Shown here: positions 1 to 9,783 of the stretch, in pieces | Position numbering within the stretch: position 1 is the stretch's first letter | Layout: every line of letters begins with the position of its first letter | From: Dicyema japonicum | Lineage: Eukaryota > Dicyemida > Rhombozoa > Dicyemidae | Direction: 5' to 3' | Assembly: GCA_011109175.1 (NCBI GenBank) | Contig: RDEW01000004.1 | Span: 1,853,769-1,901,862, forward strand | DNA: 48,094 nucleotides | Position numbers and translations under genes: made by a program | Notes under the pieces: generated by a model | Told to the model about the DNA's origin: nothing | The model's input: only the letters and a program-made list of their open reading frames with translations | The model's database searches: none

Positions 1-649
1 GGATATCATTTCATTCTTCGGTGGAAGAGTTTTGATAATGGTAATCTTCATCAGTGATTTGGCCAGGGAGATGGTAGGAAGATCCATTTCAACAACTGTG
101 TCGTTTGACGAAAAGCTGGGATCTGTTTGACGAGAATTGACCTCCGCTGAAAACTCCATCCTTCGTATTCAAACCCCCAACTTTGAGATTCGATGTCATC
201 ACTTCATAAACATTATGAGAGGTAAAGAGAGGTAACTCTTATTGCGTGCTCAATGCCTGCGGGACATAATGGAGGCCTGTCATAATAACTTTACTGTAAA
301 TTATGCGTAATAAATATTTTTTTATTTAAAAAATATTAAAATTCTAAAATATATATTTTTTTCGATCGCTTAAATAATAATGATCGTTTATTGTAAAGAA
401 GAAAAAGGATAAAAGAGAACGGAGCAGGCTCATTGAACGTATTTCCTTACAGATCATATGGAGTGACTCGATCTCCTTTGACTTTGTGGTAGAGAAATAT
501 TTTGAAGTCATCCCATCCTTTTATCGATGTAGTATGTCAAGTTAGTGGGTCAGATGCAACAATGGTCCTGGGTTTGGCTCCCCTTAAAGGCTACATGGTC
601 GAAGGATCTTTTTCTATGATCTATCCTTTTAGTCCTTTGTTTAATTAAT
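1..649. other. No gene recognised
   Basis: AT-rich sequence with no reading frame I can assign. Bases about 405-470 resemble 21262-21325: both contain a purine-rich stretch followed by TATTTCCTTACAGATC, so this part belongs to a dispersed repeat, probably a retroelement fragment. Nothing else is supported. Confidence 0.6.
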
Positions 650-668
650 GTGGCGTCATGTGATCCAC
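650..668 (+). repeat. 19-bp recurrent motif, site 1
   Basis: Reads GTGGCGTCATGTGATCCAC. It differs at one position from the minus-strand site at 30696-30714, thirty kilobases away. The same motif, more diverged, borders LINE-A copies (31635, 34393, 41230, 14813, 44081). Here it is followed by a LINE-tail-like repeat, with no LINE-A coding sequence visible next to it. Confidence 0.7.
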
Positions 669-699
669 TTTTCATAGGCAGTGGCCAGCACCAAGACGG

Positions 700-850
700 C
701 TTTCCCCCACTTAACTGAATCATTCCTTGAACTGGTTTTCCACAACTTTGATTCTGACAGACTTGTCTCTTTATGACTATGGGACCAGAATACTCTTAAT
801 TAGTTGTTAACTATTAACTTTTTTGCATCCGAGGTTAATAAAATTGTATA
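700..850 (+). repeat. LINE 3'-tail repeat, copy 1 (diverged)
   Basis: Shares with 20090-20250 and 36380-36470 the order: GTTTTCCACAACT, a GACT-rich block, CTTAATTAGTTGTTAACT, TTTTGCATCCGAGGTTAATAAA. It ends in the GGTTAATAAA tail typical of this family. Probably a 3' untranslated end of a non-LTR retrotransposon or a non-autonomous derivative of one. Confidence 0.55.
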
Positions 851-960
851 AATTAAATAGTCCTACAGAGGTTGATGTCTTGAATCCCGCAAGTTCAAGT
901 AGAAGTCCAGAAATAAAGTTAACGTGGGCACAGTAAATAAACAAACTAATTAAAGTCAAT

Positions 961-1010
961 TTTCAGGACAAGGAGTACGCAATGGGAGTTACCCATCATG
1001 ACCGAGAGTC
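961..1010 (+). repeat. Exon-edge fragment repeated at 7366
   Basis: TTTCAGGACAAGG followed by ATGGGAGTTACCCATCATGA matches 7366-7425 (TTTTTAGGACATGG, then ATGGGAGTTACGCCTCATAA). Both have an AG acceptor in front of GACA. At 7366 this appears to be a micro-exon and intron of a host-like gene, so this copy may be a partial gene duplicate. No third-exon match follows here. Confidence 0.4.
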
Positions 1011-2130
1011 AAATGTGCGTAAAGTAAATTAGTGATAGAAAAATAATAATCTACCGATATCTAGCACGTGCATATGGATTGAACTTAAATATCATAATTC
1101 GATAATAGGAATTGTCCTAAGTGACAAAATGTTATGCAATCGGATATTGGCGGATAATAGAAACGAATAATCAATCTACCAAAAATAGATATAATTACGA
1201 CGACGGCGATTATTAGAGTGAACGACTAACCACTGGACAACGATTTGGAAAAAAGTTAATAGAATGTACTAACAAATTTATTTTTTAGTGATTGGCAAAG
1301 ATTTTTTGTCGTATTTTAATTTTCATTTTCAAAAATGCCGCTAGAAAGATGACGACAGGGGATACAACTTGATAATGTTCCACGGAGTGATTACACGAAT
1401 AAAGCAGCCTGAATGTCTAGAAACCTTGATAAAAATTGTTTACAAGACAATCAGTGTTGTCCTCTAAAAATACTAAATACGGTCGTTGGACGGTCAGAAT
1501 AATTCTTTAAAATTTTTGATTTTAAACAAAAAAAAATTCCACCACCAGTTTTCGTATGTAAGTAATTCCGTTAGGGGACATCCACACCATGTCTGAACTT
1601 TATCGATTCGACCACTGTAACTACTTGGGAGGACGTTTCCAATCCAAGTTGTTTATCTATAAAAACTAAATGAATTGACATTACGATATGATATACCTGC
1701 ATGGAGTCTCTGATGGGAAAATCGATTGCCAATACAAATTATGGTTAGCTGACGATCTACCACTATATGACTTGCTTGGTAAATGGGACTTTGAAAGATC
1801 TAATCCAGTCCTTGTAAACGCCTTACTCCAGTTTTGTTATCTTTTTTACTTTTTTGTGTAGAGTTTATAATCAAGAAACCAAAAATATTGGACAAATGAT
1901 TCCTTCGTTCCTTCACAGTCACTCTCGTTCAGAATCCCCTAATTTTGGCGAAGTAAAAAATGAATGAAGATGACATATCCTGGATTCATATATTCTGTAG
2001 TAAGTACAAAATTCCTTTTCCAACGTTCAAAGAACTATTACCTTCATCCAACTGGTGAGAGTGATGTTACTTTTTAGGAAAGCCAGCTGCTGTGCTTGTT
2101 GTGTCTTTTGTGAAGAAGCTCGTGTTCTCT
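1011..2130. other. No gene recognised
   Basis: AT-rich DNA with stops in all frames. I see no conserved protein motif, RNA gene or terminal repeat in it. Confidence 0.6.
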
Positions 2131-2308
2131 GATATAGGGGATGACATTAATGAGGCAAGAGAGAGTGCTTCGAGGAATGCGTTATTTACACTATATATGT
2201 TATTTAATAATAATGACATGATATAGGGGATGACATTAATGAGGCAAGAGAGGGTGCTTCGAGGAATGCGTTATTTACACTATATATGTTATTCAATAAT
2301 AATGACAT
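2131..2308. repeat. Tandem duplication, 2 x 89 bp
   Basis: Copy 1 is 2131-2219 and copy 2 is 2220-2308. Each begins GATATAGGGGATGACATTAA and ends ATAATAATGACAT. I count two substitutions between copies, so the event is not brand new or the copies represent variants. Exactly two units, no degenerate third. Confidence 0.95.
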
Positions 2309-2504
2309 TCGGATTTGTTGTTAATATGAGTTATTTTTGCTTATTTGATGTTTATAGGGGTGGTACTTTGTTAAAAGTAATTACTAATTATTAATGGGTC
2401 TTATAGTCACCCTCGGCTTGTTCATTAGACGGCACATCCTTCATTTCAAATTCTTATGGTAGAAAGAGTCCGATGGTAAATCCCCGTGACGACCGCGTGG
2501 TGAC

Positions 2505-2796
2505 ATGTGCTTACTTGTTTAAATATTTGTGTTTGTTTCTTTTGTTCCCCTCCCCTTCATTAATATATTGGCATCCAGTGTCAGGCTGGCACAAAAACTC
2601 ATTTGAAGGAGTTTTTAAAACTATAAGGAATGGACGTCTATACTTTTTATATGTGCTTACTTGTTTAAATATTTGTGTTTGTTTCTTCTGTTCCCCTCCC
2701 CTTCATTAATATATTGGCATCCAGTGTCAGGCTGGCACAAAAACTCATTTGAAGGAGTTTTTAAAACTATAAGGAATGGACGTCTATACTTTTTAT
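2505..2796. repeat. Tandem duplication, 2 x 146 bp, perfect
   Basis: Copy 1 is 2505-2650 and copy 2 is 2651-2796, apparently identical. The unit holds CATTAATATATTGGCATCCA and ends AATGGACGTCTATACTTTTT. The second half resembles the LINE 3'-tail repeat, and the resemblance continues past copy 2 (GGACTCTGTT at about 2829). Confidence 0.95.
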
Positions 2797-3074
2797 GATA
2801 GTTCTGGATAAACTTGTAAACATTGGAAGGACTCTGTTACTGTGACAGCGGGAAAATGGAAAGGTCATTATCAATTCTTTACAAATTTTTAACAAAAGGT
2901 AGAAATTTCCTTCCCTCAAATGAATCTGGCAGATAAACAATGTTGTTGAATTGATAAACTAAAATACCTAAAATGGATAAAAAAAAGTTATTAATTTATA
3001 AATACACTTGGAAAAATGACCGGGGAAATATTTATATTTATCAACCACACTAAAATAACTTTAACGAAAAAACT

Positions 3075-3317
3075 GAAAATCTTAAGGATCACCTTCGACA
3101 CTCTATATCTTTTTCCTCTCATCTCGAAGGCATCTCCGGAAGCTGCTCAAGAAAACTAGGGATAATCAAATCTATTTTTGGTGACATTAAGACACTAAAA
3201 ATCTTGGAGATCACCTTCGACACTCTATATCTTTTTCCTCTCATCTCGAAGGCATCTCCGGAAGCTGCTCAAGAAAGCTAGGGATAATCAAATCTATTTT
3301 TGGTGACATTAAGACAC
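3075..3317. repeat. Tandem duplication, 2 x about 122 bp
   Basis: Copy 1 is about 3075-3196 and copy 2 about 3197-3317. The core from ACCTTCGACACTCTATATCT to GGTGACATTAAGACAC is nearly identical. Small differences lie at the left edge (AAGGATC versus GGAGATC) and at AAAACTAGG versus AAAGCTAGG. Confidence 0.93.
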
Positions 3318-3827
3318 CTGTCCCAGCATTGAAATTATTTATTGAACTATCTGTTTGCAATGTTTGTGTCTCCTGGGGAATCAATCTATGCTAGACGAAC
3401 AAACAAAAAATGTTGACATTCAGTCCCTGACAGCCAACACTATTAGTAATCTGGGAATCTAAAAAACTACTCCCCTCATCACTTTCGGTGAAAGACAACT
3501 TGAGTAGAAATTATTATTTAAGCCAAAGAAACACCGTCTTAAACACTAACTAATATTCAGGTGATCCCAGCATCTTTCAATAATTGGGCCATCTTTTCTT
3601 GATGCTCCGACCGTGAACCTACACATTTTCTATACGGACGGGGTTTTTTTTCCTTCTCTTCTGAAATTGCTTCCAGTTGCCTCTATGATAGACTCGAGTG
3701 TTGTGGGGGAAATTTCTTAATCTACATATTTTTCCAGTAGCTTTATTGCTCTTGACTGAAAAATTACATGTAATAAATATAATTTTTTTTTTTTTAACAA
3801 AAAATTTTTTTAACAATTAAACAAATG
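3318..3827. other. No gene recognised
   Basis: No supported feature. A frame on the minus strand at 3619-3816 is lysine-rich only because of poly-T and poly-A runs, and I do not regard it as coding. Confidence 0.6.
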
Positions 3828-4204
3828 TCAATTGAGGAAGCCTGCTGCGTGAATTGCGAACGAGTTCCCTCGGAGTATGGCTATTCCAATCTTTTGTCTT
3901 AGCCATAACCCTTCTCGTTGATCCCTTTTTTTCTGGCAAGCAATCCTCCGAGTTCTCGCAAGAACTCAGCCGTCATTGGACCTACGGTTCCCGATGATTC
4001 GATCGCAACAGGAGTAAATCGGTAGCGATCCCCGAAACAAGAATATTTCTTGATTTTTAGGTTCTCCGCAGTCGAAGCAGCTGCTCCAGGTGTCTGAACC
4101 GATTTAAAAATGTTCGTGCTTGAGAACGTGTCTATGCAAGTTGCGTCCCAGACCAAAGATCTTCCAGACGTGAAGGGGAAAAGGGTCATCCCGTCAGGTC
4201 TCAT
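3828..4204 (-). pseudogene. C-terminal nuclease-like domain of a retroelement, copy 1
   Basis: The frame 3899-4204 opens with RPDGMTLFPFTSGRSLVWDA and later has YRFTPVAIESSGTVGP and FLRELGG. The order RPDG, (S/G)R.LVWD, then V.VE is seen at the C-terminus of reverse transcriptase proteins common in aquatic invertebrates. The spaced D, VWD and E residues look like a PD-(D/E)XK-type nuclease core, which I infer and did not test. A frameshift follows near 3899; a shifted frame continues with LRGNSFAIHAAGFLN to a stop at 3828-3830, matching the end of the second copy at 16024-16389. The RT part is absent: the sequence upstream of 4204 turns abruptly AT-rich, so the copy is 5'-truncated. Confidence 0.7.
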
Positions 4205-5097
4205 AATATAATTATATAATTAATTCTTAATTTTTTTAAATGTAACTAAAATGAGTATTAATAAAATGAAATATTTAAAAATTATCTTAACATTTAATAT
4301 ATAGGTTAGTTGTCCCTAAATTTTTCCTAGGCGAGTTGTCCCTTAGCCTTGTATTTGTGTTATATGACTTAAGTTCAATAAGCTTATATCCCTTACGAGG
4401 GATTCTTGACAGATTCCTTATATTTTCAAGCAGGATTACCTTTTCTTTTTCAAAGGAAGCCAAAGAGGTTTTTTTTCGCTTTTTATTTAAGCTGGGTGAC
4501 CATTTTCAACGCGGTTATCAGCCATATCAGCCAAGAAACCTATTCTGAAAGCATTTATTGCATAAATTACAGCGATAGCACTAAAAAATCTTAAATCTCG
4601 TCAAAAATGAACAAACTGAACTTGGTTTAGCTGTTTCTAGACATTCCGACTCGTCTAATAGGTTCAGGAATTCATCCGTTTTTGATGAGGCAATCCTCTT
4701 TTAAAGTGATGATGTATAAGTAATCTTAGACTCAGATGAGTTCAACTATAAAGTCAGGATTTATCAGTTCGGTTACCTTTAGCGTCTGACTACTGGTTTT
4801 GTGATTTTTGACTAAAAGATTACAAATTTCTGATATGGTAGCCCAGTTTGACTTGGAAATTACCCCATATCATCACAAATTGGCCTACATGTTGTGGTTG
4901 ACTCTGATAATCAGAGGACACCAAGCCATCTAGTATTTGCTTCTTCTATATTTTGCCGACAGATATAATTTTTCACGGTTTTTATTAATTTTGATCAAAA
5001 AGGCCAAATTCCTGCCTAATCTGTGAATTGAACTTTTTGAGATTTTAGACTGGTTCTCCCTCATACTTCAGTCAGAGCAAATTTTGGAGATACTTAA
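4205..5097. other. No assignable gene
   Basis: Begins with an AT-rich tract (4205-4310). Overlapping plus-strand frames at 4336-4594 (about 60-70 codons) resemble nothing I know. The rest contains short open stretches broken by stops. It could be an extension of the decayed frame at 5098-5730. Confidence 0.5.
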
Positions 5098-5730
5098 ATG
5101 ACACTAGTCCAGATCCTTCTCACATACGTAGAATGTAAGCAAAATGAAGGAGAAGAAATGAATTATGAAAAAGGGACTATGTATATCGATTTCTACATGC
5201 TTAGAACGGGGGATGTATTGAATCTTTTGCCAGCTGAGTACTCCAATATGTTAAATACTATTTGTGGGTTACCCGACGGAGAATTGCTACACATTTGACG
5301 TTGTCCTAAATGATAGTTAGTTTTTCTGGCTAACTCTTCCTAAAGATCCGTCGAGCAATAAGACCTGGAACATGTTATTGAAGTGATGAAGAAACATGGA
5401 CTAGAAACCATGATTAGACTTAACATCTAGGAAAACAAGACCACGTGGACTTAAAGAGTCCTTGATGATACCAAGTTGTTTTTGGATGTTTATCCTAGGA
5501 AATATCTGATCGACTTTGACCGACTGGAATTGATGTGGTTGGATAAAAATTACTACCTTCCAAGTGGTGGATAAAGTTGTCAACCAACGAAAGGATCTTG
5601 ACTTTTGAAAGGTGTTTGTTGATACTGTTAAACTATGGTCTTTGATTGGGAACTATTATGTGATTGAGACCAGGCTTAATGCTATTTTGAAGTTGGGGAG
5701 TTTAGTTGCCAGTAAAGAATTTAAGTAATT
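5098..5730 (+). pseudogene. Decayed unknown protein, several open blocks
   Basis: Three blocks read like coding sequence. Block 1 (5098-5298) starts at ATG and contains MYIDFYMLRTGDVLNLLPAE. Block 2 (about 5366-5573) contains LEHVIEVMKKHGLETMIRLN and, after two stops, VLDDTKLFLDVYPRKYLIDF and LELMWLDKNYYLP. Block 3 (about 5609-5729) contains FVDTVKLWSLIGNYYVIETR and ends KEFK-stop. Amino-acid use is balanced and hydrophobic residues are spaced regularly, unlike the AT-rich surroundings. I cannot name a family. It may be a broken host gene or an unfamiliar mobile-element ORF. It ends just before the LINE fragment at 5768. Confidence 0.35.
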
Positions 5731-5767
5731 GTAGGAACTTTGGATTGTTAAATGCTAAATTTGTGCT

Positions 5768-5998
5768 TTCTTTGGGCATGTTGTCCCCTCTGACTCCCTT
5801 GAAAGAACCATTATGCTGAGCAATATTACTGGGAAGAGAAGACCTGGTCAACCGAGGACTCGATGGCTATCCACGGTGGAAGACGTCATGGGAATACCTA
5901 TATAAAGGCTACTCCAAATTGCGATGGATCGGGGAGAGTGGAGGAAACTTGTTCATGAGATCTCCAAGGGTCGGACACGACTTAACTGGATAGCATAA
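5768..5998 (+). pseudogene. LINE reverse transcriptase C-terminus
   Basis: Frame: FFGHVVPSDSLERTIM, then GKRRPGQPRTRWLSTVEDVM, one in-frame TAA (about 5903), then AMDRGEWRKLVHEI and TRLNWIA-stop at 5998. The GHVVRSD...GKRRRGRPRTRW...DR..WR.LV pattern is the standard end of an APE-type LINE protein, past the RT and connection domains. Only this 3' part is present, as expected from 5' truncation during target-primed reverse transcription. It faces another LINE end at 6121-6330, tail to tail. Confidence 0.8.
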
Positions 5999-6120
5999 CA
6001 TAAATTTTTGCTTGTGTTTTTAATTTTTTTCAGATTGTTAGGAATATTGTATATAGTGAAATCTTTAGGTGATATGTCCAATTATTATTAAAAGCAATCC
6101 TTAGAAAACATAAATTAAGT

Positions 6121-6330
6121 CTTACTTGTGTCACATTCCGAATCATCCGATCTGTCAGCCTCGACCATGATCTTTTGTCGCGTGATAGCTCTCTTAGGCG
6201 CGATATAATCCCTTCTGTCAGTTTCGACGAACTTTATAGGTCTTCATTCAAGATAGTCGTAAGTGTCGTTCTTGGTCTTCCACAGAATCCGGCTCTTGTG
6301 TGGGCTAAGTAGTTGTCATTGCGACATTTG
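6121..6330 (-). pseudogene. LINE C-terminus (RTE-like), minus strand
   Basis: On the minus strand: FCGRPRTTLTTILNEDL, a stop, then KLTEGIISRLRELSRDKRSW and SRLTDRMIRN. The GRPRTT...L..DR..W..L order is the C-terminal tail of RTE-like LINEs. The RT itself is missing. The end points toward the LINE tail at 5998, leaving about 120 bp of AT-rich sequence between the two 3' ends. Confidence 0.65.
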
Positions 6331-7365
6331 AAAAAATCTGGTCATTTATAAATAACACGTGGGCAAAGGCTCCATTTTGATTTGAAAATTTCATCTGATA
6401 GCACCCTGATTTGCATTTATTATAAAGATTTGCATTAATCCTATCATTTTCTTGTGGCCCCATATTAGCGTTATATGTACAATGGAGCGCAAAAAACTGA
6501 GAAATGAGGATTTGTTATCAAAGAGGTACAATTGATATACAATGTCTACTTATTGCCCATTTGGTCTTGTCTTACAACTTTACATAAGGCAATGTGTGAC
6601 AGAATAATTATGTGTTCAATCGCTGATTATCTCCGATGTATCATTGTGAGATTAAGGATATTTACTAAAGATAATGAAGGATATTTACTCTTTGTTGGAA
6701 TGCTAAGAATTCTGCGAGGATAGTAAGAGTAGTCCCTTGGTTTGTTAAGAAGTTAAAAAATTCGTGGAATTGTGATCACTTGCCAGTTTCGTCTCAACTG
6801 AATTTGAAAATTTTTGTGTGGCCGGTCCTGTCATCGGAGTTATTCTCCGAGAGATTGAAAGCGCATTCTCGTCAAGGACCGGGGATTCGATATTCGACAT
6901 TGATCTTGCGAATGTCTTGGAATTGCCATCGTTCCCGGAATTGTTCACTGTTTCTTGGTAACTGGTGCCTGATTTGTTTCTTTCGTAAAAACTACTGGGT
7001 TTGTGGACGTGATTGCTTCTCAACGTGTCTCTCGTCTTGGAGGAAAAAATTGTCTCCCGATGGAGTGGAGTGAACGGTTCTCCTAGGTACATTAGATGCC
7101 TTCTGAGCGTCACCATTTGTCCTTGTAAAAGTCAGTAACAATTTTCCTTCCATGGCCAAGGTATAATTAATTAATGTATGATTCTATCGTTTAATTTATT
7201 GTCCAATATTAATTTATTCATCGTCAATGGGGCCGAGATCACCTGACGACCCTTACTCTCCTTTGTTTTGTCGGTGAATCTTTGATTTAAATAAATAAAT
7301 AAATCGTTATATTGGAGATTAATAAAATTAAAAATATTTTGGAGGATCAGTTAATATTTTTTAAT
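6331..7365. other. Mostly unassigned; weak LINE trace
   Basis: At 6775-6815 the plus strand reads DHLPVSSQLNLK, which resembles the SDHLPI end of an APE endonuclease. The plus frame (6780-7073) and the opposite minus frame (6745-7116) are both open, and neither looks clearly real. A short AAAT run lies at 7281-7300. No other feature is supported. Confidence 0.4.
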
Positions 7366-7641
7366 TTTTAGGACATGGTCACCAGGTATTTAACATGGGA
7401 GTTACGCCTCATAATCGCGAAAGCCATCGTGTCATTCTTGCTCTTCTTTCCATAGTCCTACAAGCCGCCTAATCAACCTGATAAACTTTGCTGGGATGAA
7501 GTCAAGAACGCCAGACGTCTCAACGAAGATCTACTGGAATCTAACCGATCCAGAATCTTATGGTACTTGCTTCTTTTAATATTAGTAACAATCCTATCAT
7601 TATGTTTATATCTACGTTATGTCTCGAATCGTAACTATTAG
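7366..7641 (+). CDS. Candidate tail-anchored membrane protein, last two exons
   Basis: The terminal exon is 7456-7641. It follows a strong acceptor (CTTGCTCTTCTTTCCATAG) and encodes 61 residues before TAG. They begin SYKPPNQPDKLCWDEVKNAR, continue RLNEDLLESNRS, then a hydrophobic helix ILWYLLLLILVTILSLCLYL, and end RYVSNRNY. This suggests a cytosolic protein anchored by one C-terminal membrane segment. A possible 14-nt micro-exon (7371-7384, GACATGGTCACCAG) sits between AG at 7369-7370 and a CAG|GTATTT donor; joining it is in frame (HGHQ|SYKPP). The intron would be 71 nt. I recognise no family, and earlier exons were not found. The stop is 10 bp from the stop of a minus-strand frame. Confidence 0.45.
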
Positions 7642-7651
7642 CTAAAATGAA

Positions 7652-7960
7652 TTAATAGTGTCCACTTTCACTCTGTTCGCACTTTTCTGGATAAACATGA
7701 TCTCGGCATTTGCCCACAAGATGCATGTGCGATAAATACATGTCTCGATTTAGTGGTTGTATAACGCTTTTAGAATAGGTGGTTGTCTTACATAGCTTTG
7801 AGAGGATTTTCAGTAGATCTTCACGTGTCATGAGAAGCACATGTGCATAATAATGATTTTTTGGGATTTGTTGAAGGGGTATTGATATCGTTTTCATGAG
7901 ATTATTCGCCTTCTCAGTCTCTTGTCCGGACGTTAATAGATAGGCGACTGATTTTTTGGG
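7652..7960 (-). CDS. Candidate protein, unknown
   Basis: Open on the minus strand from about 7960 to a stop at 7652, about 100 codons. An internal ATG at 7895-7897 would give 81 residues. It reads KSVAYLLTSGQETEKANNLM, KTISIPLQQIPKNHYYAHVL, LMTREDLLKILSKLCK and ends VYPEKCEQSESGHY. No hydrophobic helix, no zinc motif, no family I know. An AG acceptor (AAAAATCAG) lies near the upstream edge, so it may be a last exon. It converges with the plus-strand exon ending at 7641. An alternative is chance openness. Confidence 0.3.
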   Translation of the reverse strand, partial: PKKSVAYLLTSGQETEKANNLMKTISIPLQQIPKNHYYAHVLLMTREDLLKILSKLCKTTTYSKSVIQPLNRDMYLSHMHLVGKCRDHVYPEKCEQSESGHY

Positions 7961-8458
7961 TCAACCGATAGTCGGTTGTACTTAAAAAACCGTATTGTAA
8001 TCCAAATGTTGAATTCCCTCCTGATCGTGCAAGTATTGTCAATTTCGTTTTCATTTCTCACTATAGAAGGCTGGTTAAAATTGAGATAAACGAGATAGGA
8101 GATAGTGATGATTCCTAGAAGGTTCTGTGATATCTAGAGTAAACGAGTCCCTCAATCGCTAAGGAAGTGAGCCAGCCGAGTTTAAAATTTCTAGAGACTC
8201 CAATTTGAAAATCTACTAAACGATGATTTTTAATTGGACTAAATCTAACGATTTGCAGATATACATCAAAGTAGTTTTCAGATGTCTACGTTTGTGGAAA
8301 ACACGGAGCGGGTAAAATTGGTGAGAATAAAAGATGAGTAAAGTTGTCCATTCCTTTTAAAATCACATTGAAACGGTATATCCTGTAGAACATCCATGAT
8401 TTTGAAAAAGCTAGTTTTCCTGGATTTTAGACATCTAACACAAAGAGCTATCGCTATA
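7961..8458. other. No gene recognised; Tc1 left flank
   Basis: No coding signal I can support. The minus frame at 8278-8490 runs into the transposon end and is not coding. The last two bases before the transposon, TA at 8457-8458, are its target duplication. Confidence 0.55.
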
Positions 8459-8484
8459 CAGTGCTTAGCATAGAAAAAAGTACA
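8459..8484 (+). repeat. Tc1 left terminal inverted repeat
   Basis: CAGTGCTTAGCATAGAAAAA then AGTACA; it matches the reverse complement of 9758-9783 at 24 of 26 positions by eye. Confidence 0.93.
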
Positions 8485-8731
8485 CCCCATTTTTAGACAT
8501 TTCGATGGTTTTTGAAAAAAATATTATTTTTGGAAATTAAGATGGCAATGGTTAGACATTAATTTAATTTGTAATATTTTTTATACGTCGATTTATTTCT
8601 TAATTTGAATATAATTATGTATCGTGATGAATCCTGTTGCTCATAGAAAATTGTACACCACTTAAATTTCTTAATTTACCTATAATTTTCGATAGTTTTT
8701 AGAAAAAATCACTTATCGGAAGTCTTAAAAG

Positions 8732-9605
8732 GTCAAATAATTGCACTGCACAACCAGAAAATGTCGAAGATAAATACTTTATGCAATATTTCCCGTGAAA
8801 ATCCTTCGTTTTCGTCGCTAAAGTTATCTAAGGAACTCAAGAATTCCACTGGAACACAAGTTTCCAGGCATACAGTAATCCGAACTCTGAATAAATATTT
8901 TGTCGAAAAGCAATCAAAAAACCTTATTTGAGTCGAAAAAGCATACTGGAAAGACGAAAATCGTTAAACTTTTTTTTACAAGTTTCTGATGATGAATGGA
9001 AGACTTACATCTTTTCTGACGAATGTTCATTTGAACTGAGACCGACAAAAAAGAACGCAATGGTTTATAAAAATGCGAAAGACTCTTTGAAGCCGGAATT
9101 CATCGCGCAAACTCAAAAGTTTGGAAAAGGTTAGCATACTGAAATTTCAATTTTAGGAAAAATCATGTTGGGGATGTTTCTTTTATTACGGTGTGTGCCA
9201 TTTGGTAGCCATTGAGGTGTAATATGAATGCTGCAAGATACATGAGCATTCTTACAAATCATCTTCCTTAGTCTGCTGAAAAATGGGTCTAGGAGACTAC
9301 GTTTTTCAGCTGGATAACGCACCAAGCCACACAGCGAGGGTCGTAAAAGAGTTTTTTAATGAAAAACAAATTAAAAAATTCAAGTGGGCCGCTCAGTGTC
9401 CGGATTTAAACCCATCGATAATTTATGGAGTCACGTAAAACGAGAAACGTAAAAAAGCAATTACGAGACCATAAATGACTTGAAGATGGAGGTTTTAAGA
9501 ATTCGGGAGGAAATCCCACGAAATTTAACAGAGAAACTTATTAATTCAATGAAAAAACGCTTTTGGCACGTATATTCGGCAAATAGTGGACACACAAATG
9601 TATGA
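8732..9605 (+). pseudogene. Tc1 transposase pseudogene
   Basis: The N-terminal helix-turn-helix region reads GQIIALHN, SRENPSFSSLKLSKELKN and SRHTVIRTLNKYF. The catalytic part follows: KTYIFSDECSFEL (first Asp, about 9010-9040), VFQLDNAPSHTA (second Asp, about 9302-9335) and AAQCPDLNPS, then, after a one-base shift, DNLWSHVKRE (third acidic residue, Asp here where Tc1 normally has Glu; about 34 residues after the second Asp). It ends INSMKKRFWHVYSANSGHTN, stop at 9603-9605. Stops at about 8930 and later, plus frameshifts near 9135 and 9415, break it. The C-terminal SANSGHT matches the SANGGHTKY ending common in Tc1. Confidence 0.88.
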
Positions 9606-9757
9606 TTTTCATTGATCAGTAAAAATAAAAAATTTCTTGTTTGTTCTGTAATTAGAAATTTAATGATAATAAAAAACTCATTGAAGCTATATAAGATAAA
9701 AGTCGGAATTAATAAAAAAATGAAACTATTTCCCTTAAAAAAAATTGAGAACTTAAA

Positions 9758-9783
9758 TGTACAATTTTCTATGCTAAGCACTG
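9758..9783 (-). repeat. Tc1 right terminal inverted repeat
   Basis: TGTACAATTTTCTATGCTAA then GCACTG, followed by TA at 9784-9785. Partner of 8459-8484. Confidence 0.93.

Larger units (their letters stand above)
8459..9783 (+). mobile_element. Tc1-like DNA transposon, inactive, both ends present
   Basis: A 1,325-bp element bounded by TA on each side (8457-8458 and 9784-9785), starting CAGTGCTTAGCATAG and ending CTATGCTAAGCACTG. TA insertion, length, terminal repeats and a DDE transposase with LDNAPSH and CPDLNP are diagnostic of Tc1. Each end also holds an inner copy of the terminal repeat: CATAGAAAATTGTACACC at about 8645 on the left, and AATGTATGATTTTCATTG near 9598 on the right. That gives the IR/DR arrangement known from Sleeping Beauty-type elements. 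The transposase is broken, so the copy cannot move by itself. Confidence 0.93.

Noticed and set aside
5363-5600. TAA/TAG read as glutamine (ciliate-type code)
   Set aside because: Stops also fall where LINE and hAT families have Tyr, Cys or Trp, and frameshifts are as common as stops. Ordinary decay explains both.
6745-7116. 123-codon minus-strand frame
   Set aside because: The opposite frame is equally open and contains a LINE-like DHLPVSSQ. Composition gives no reason to choose the minus strand.
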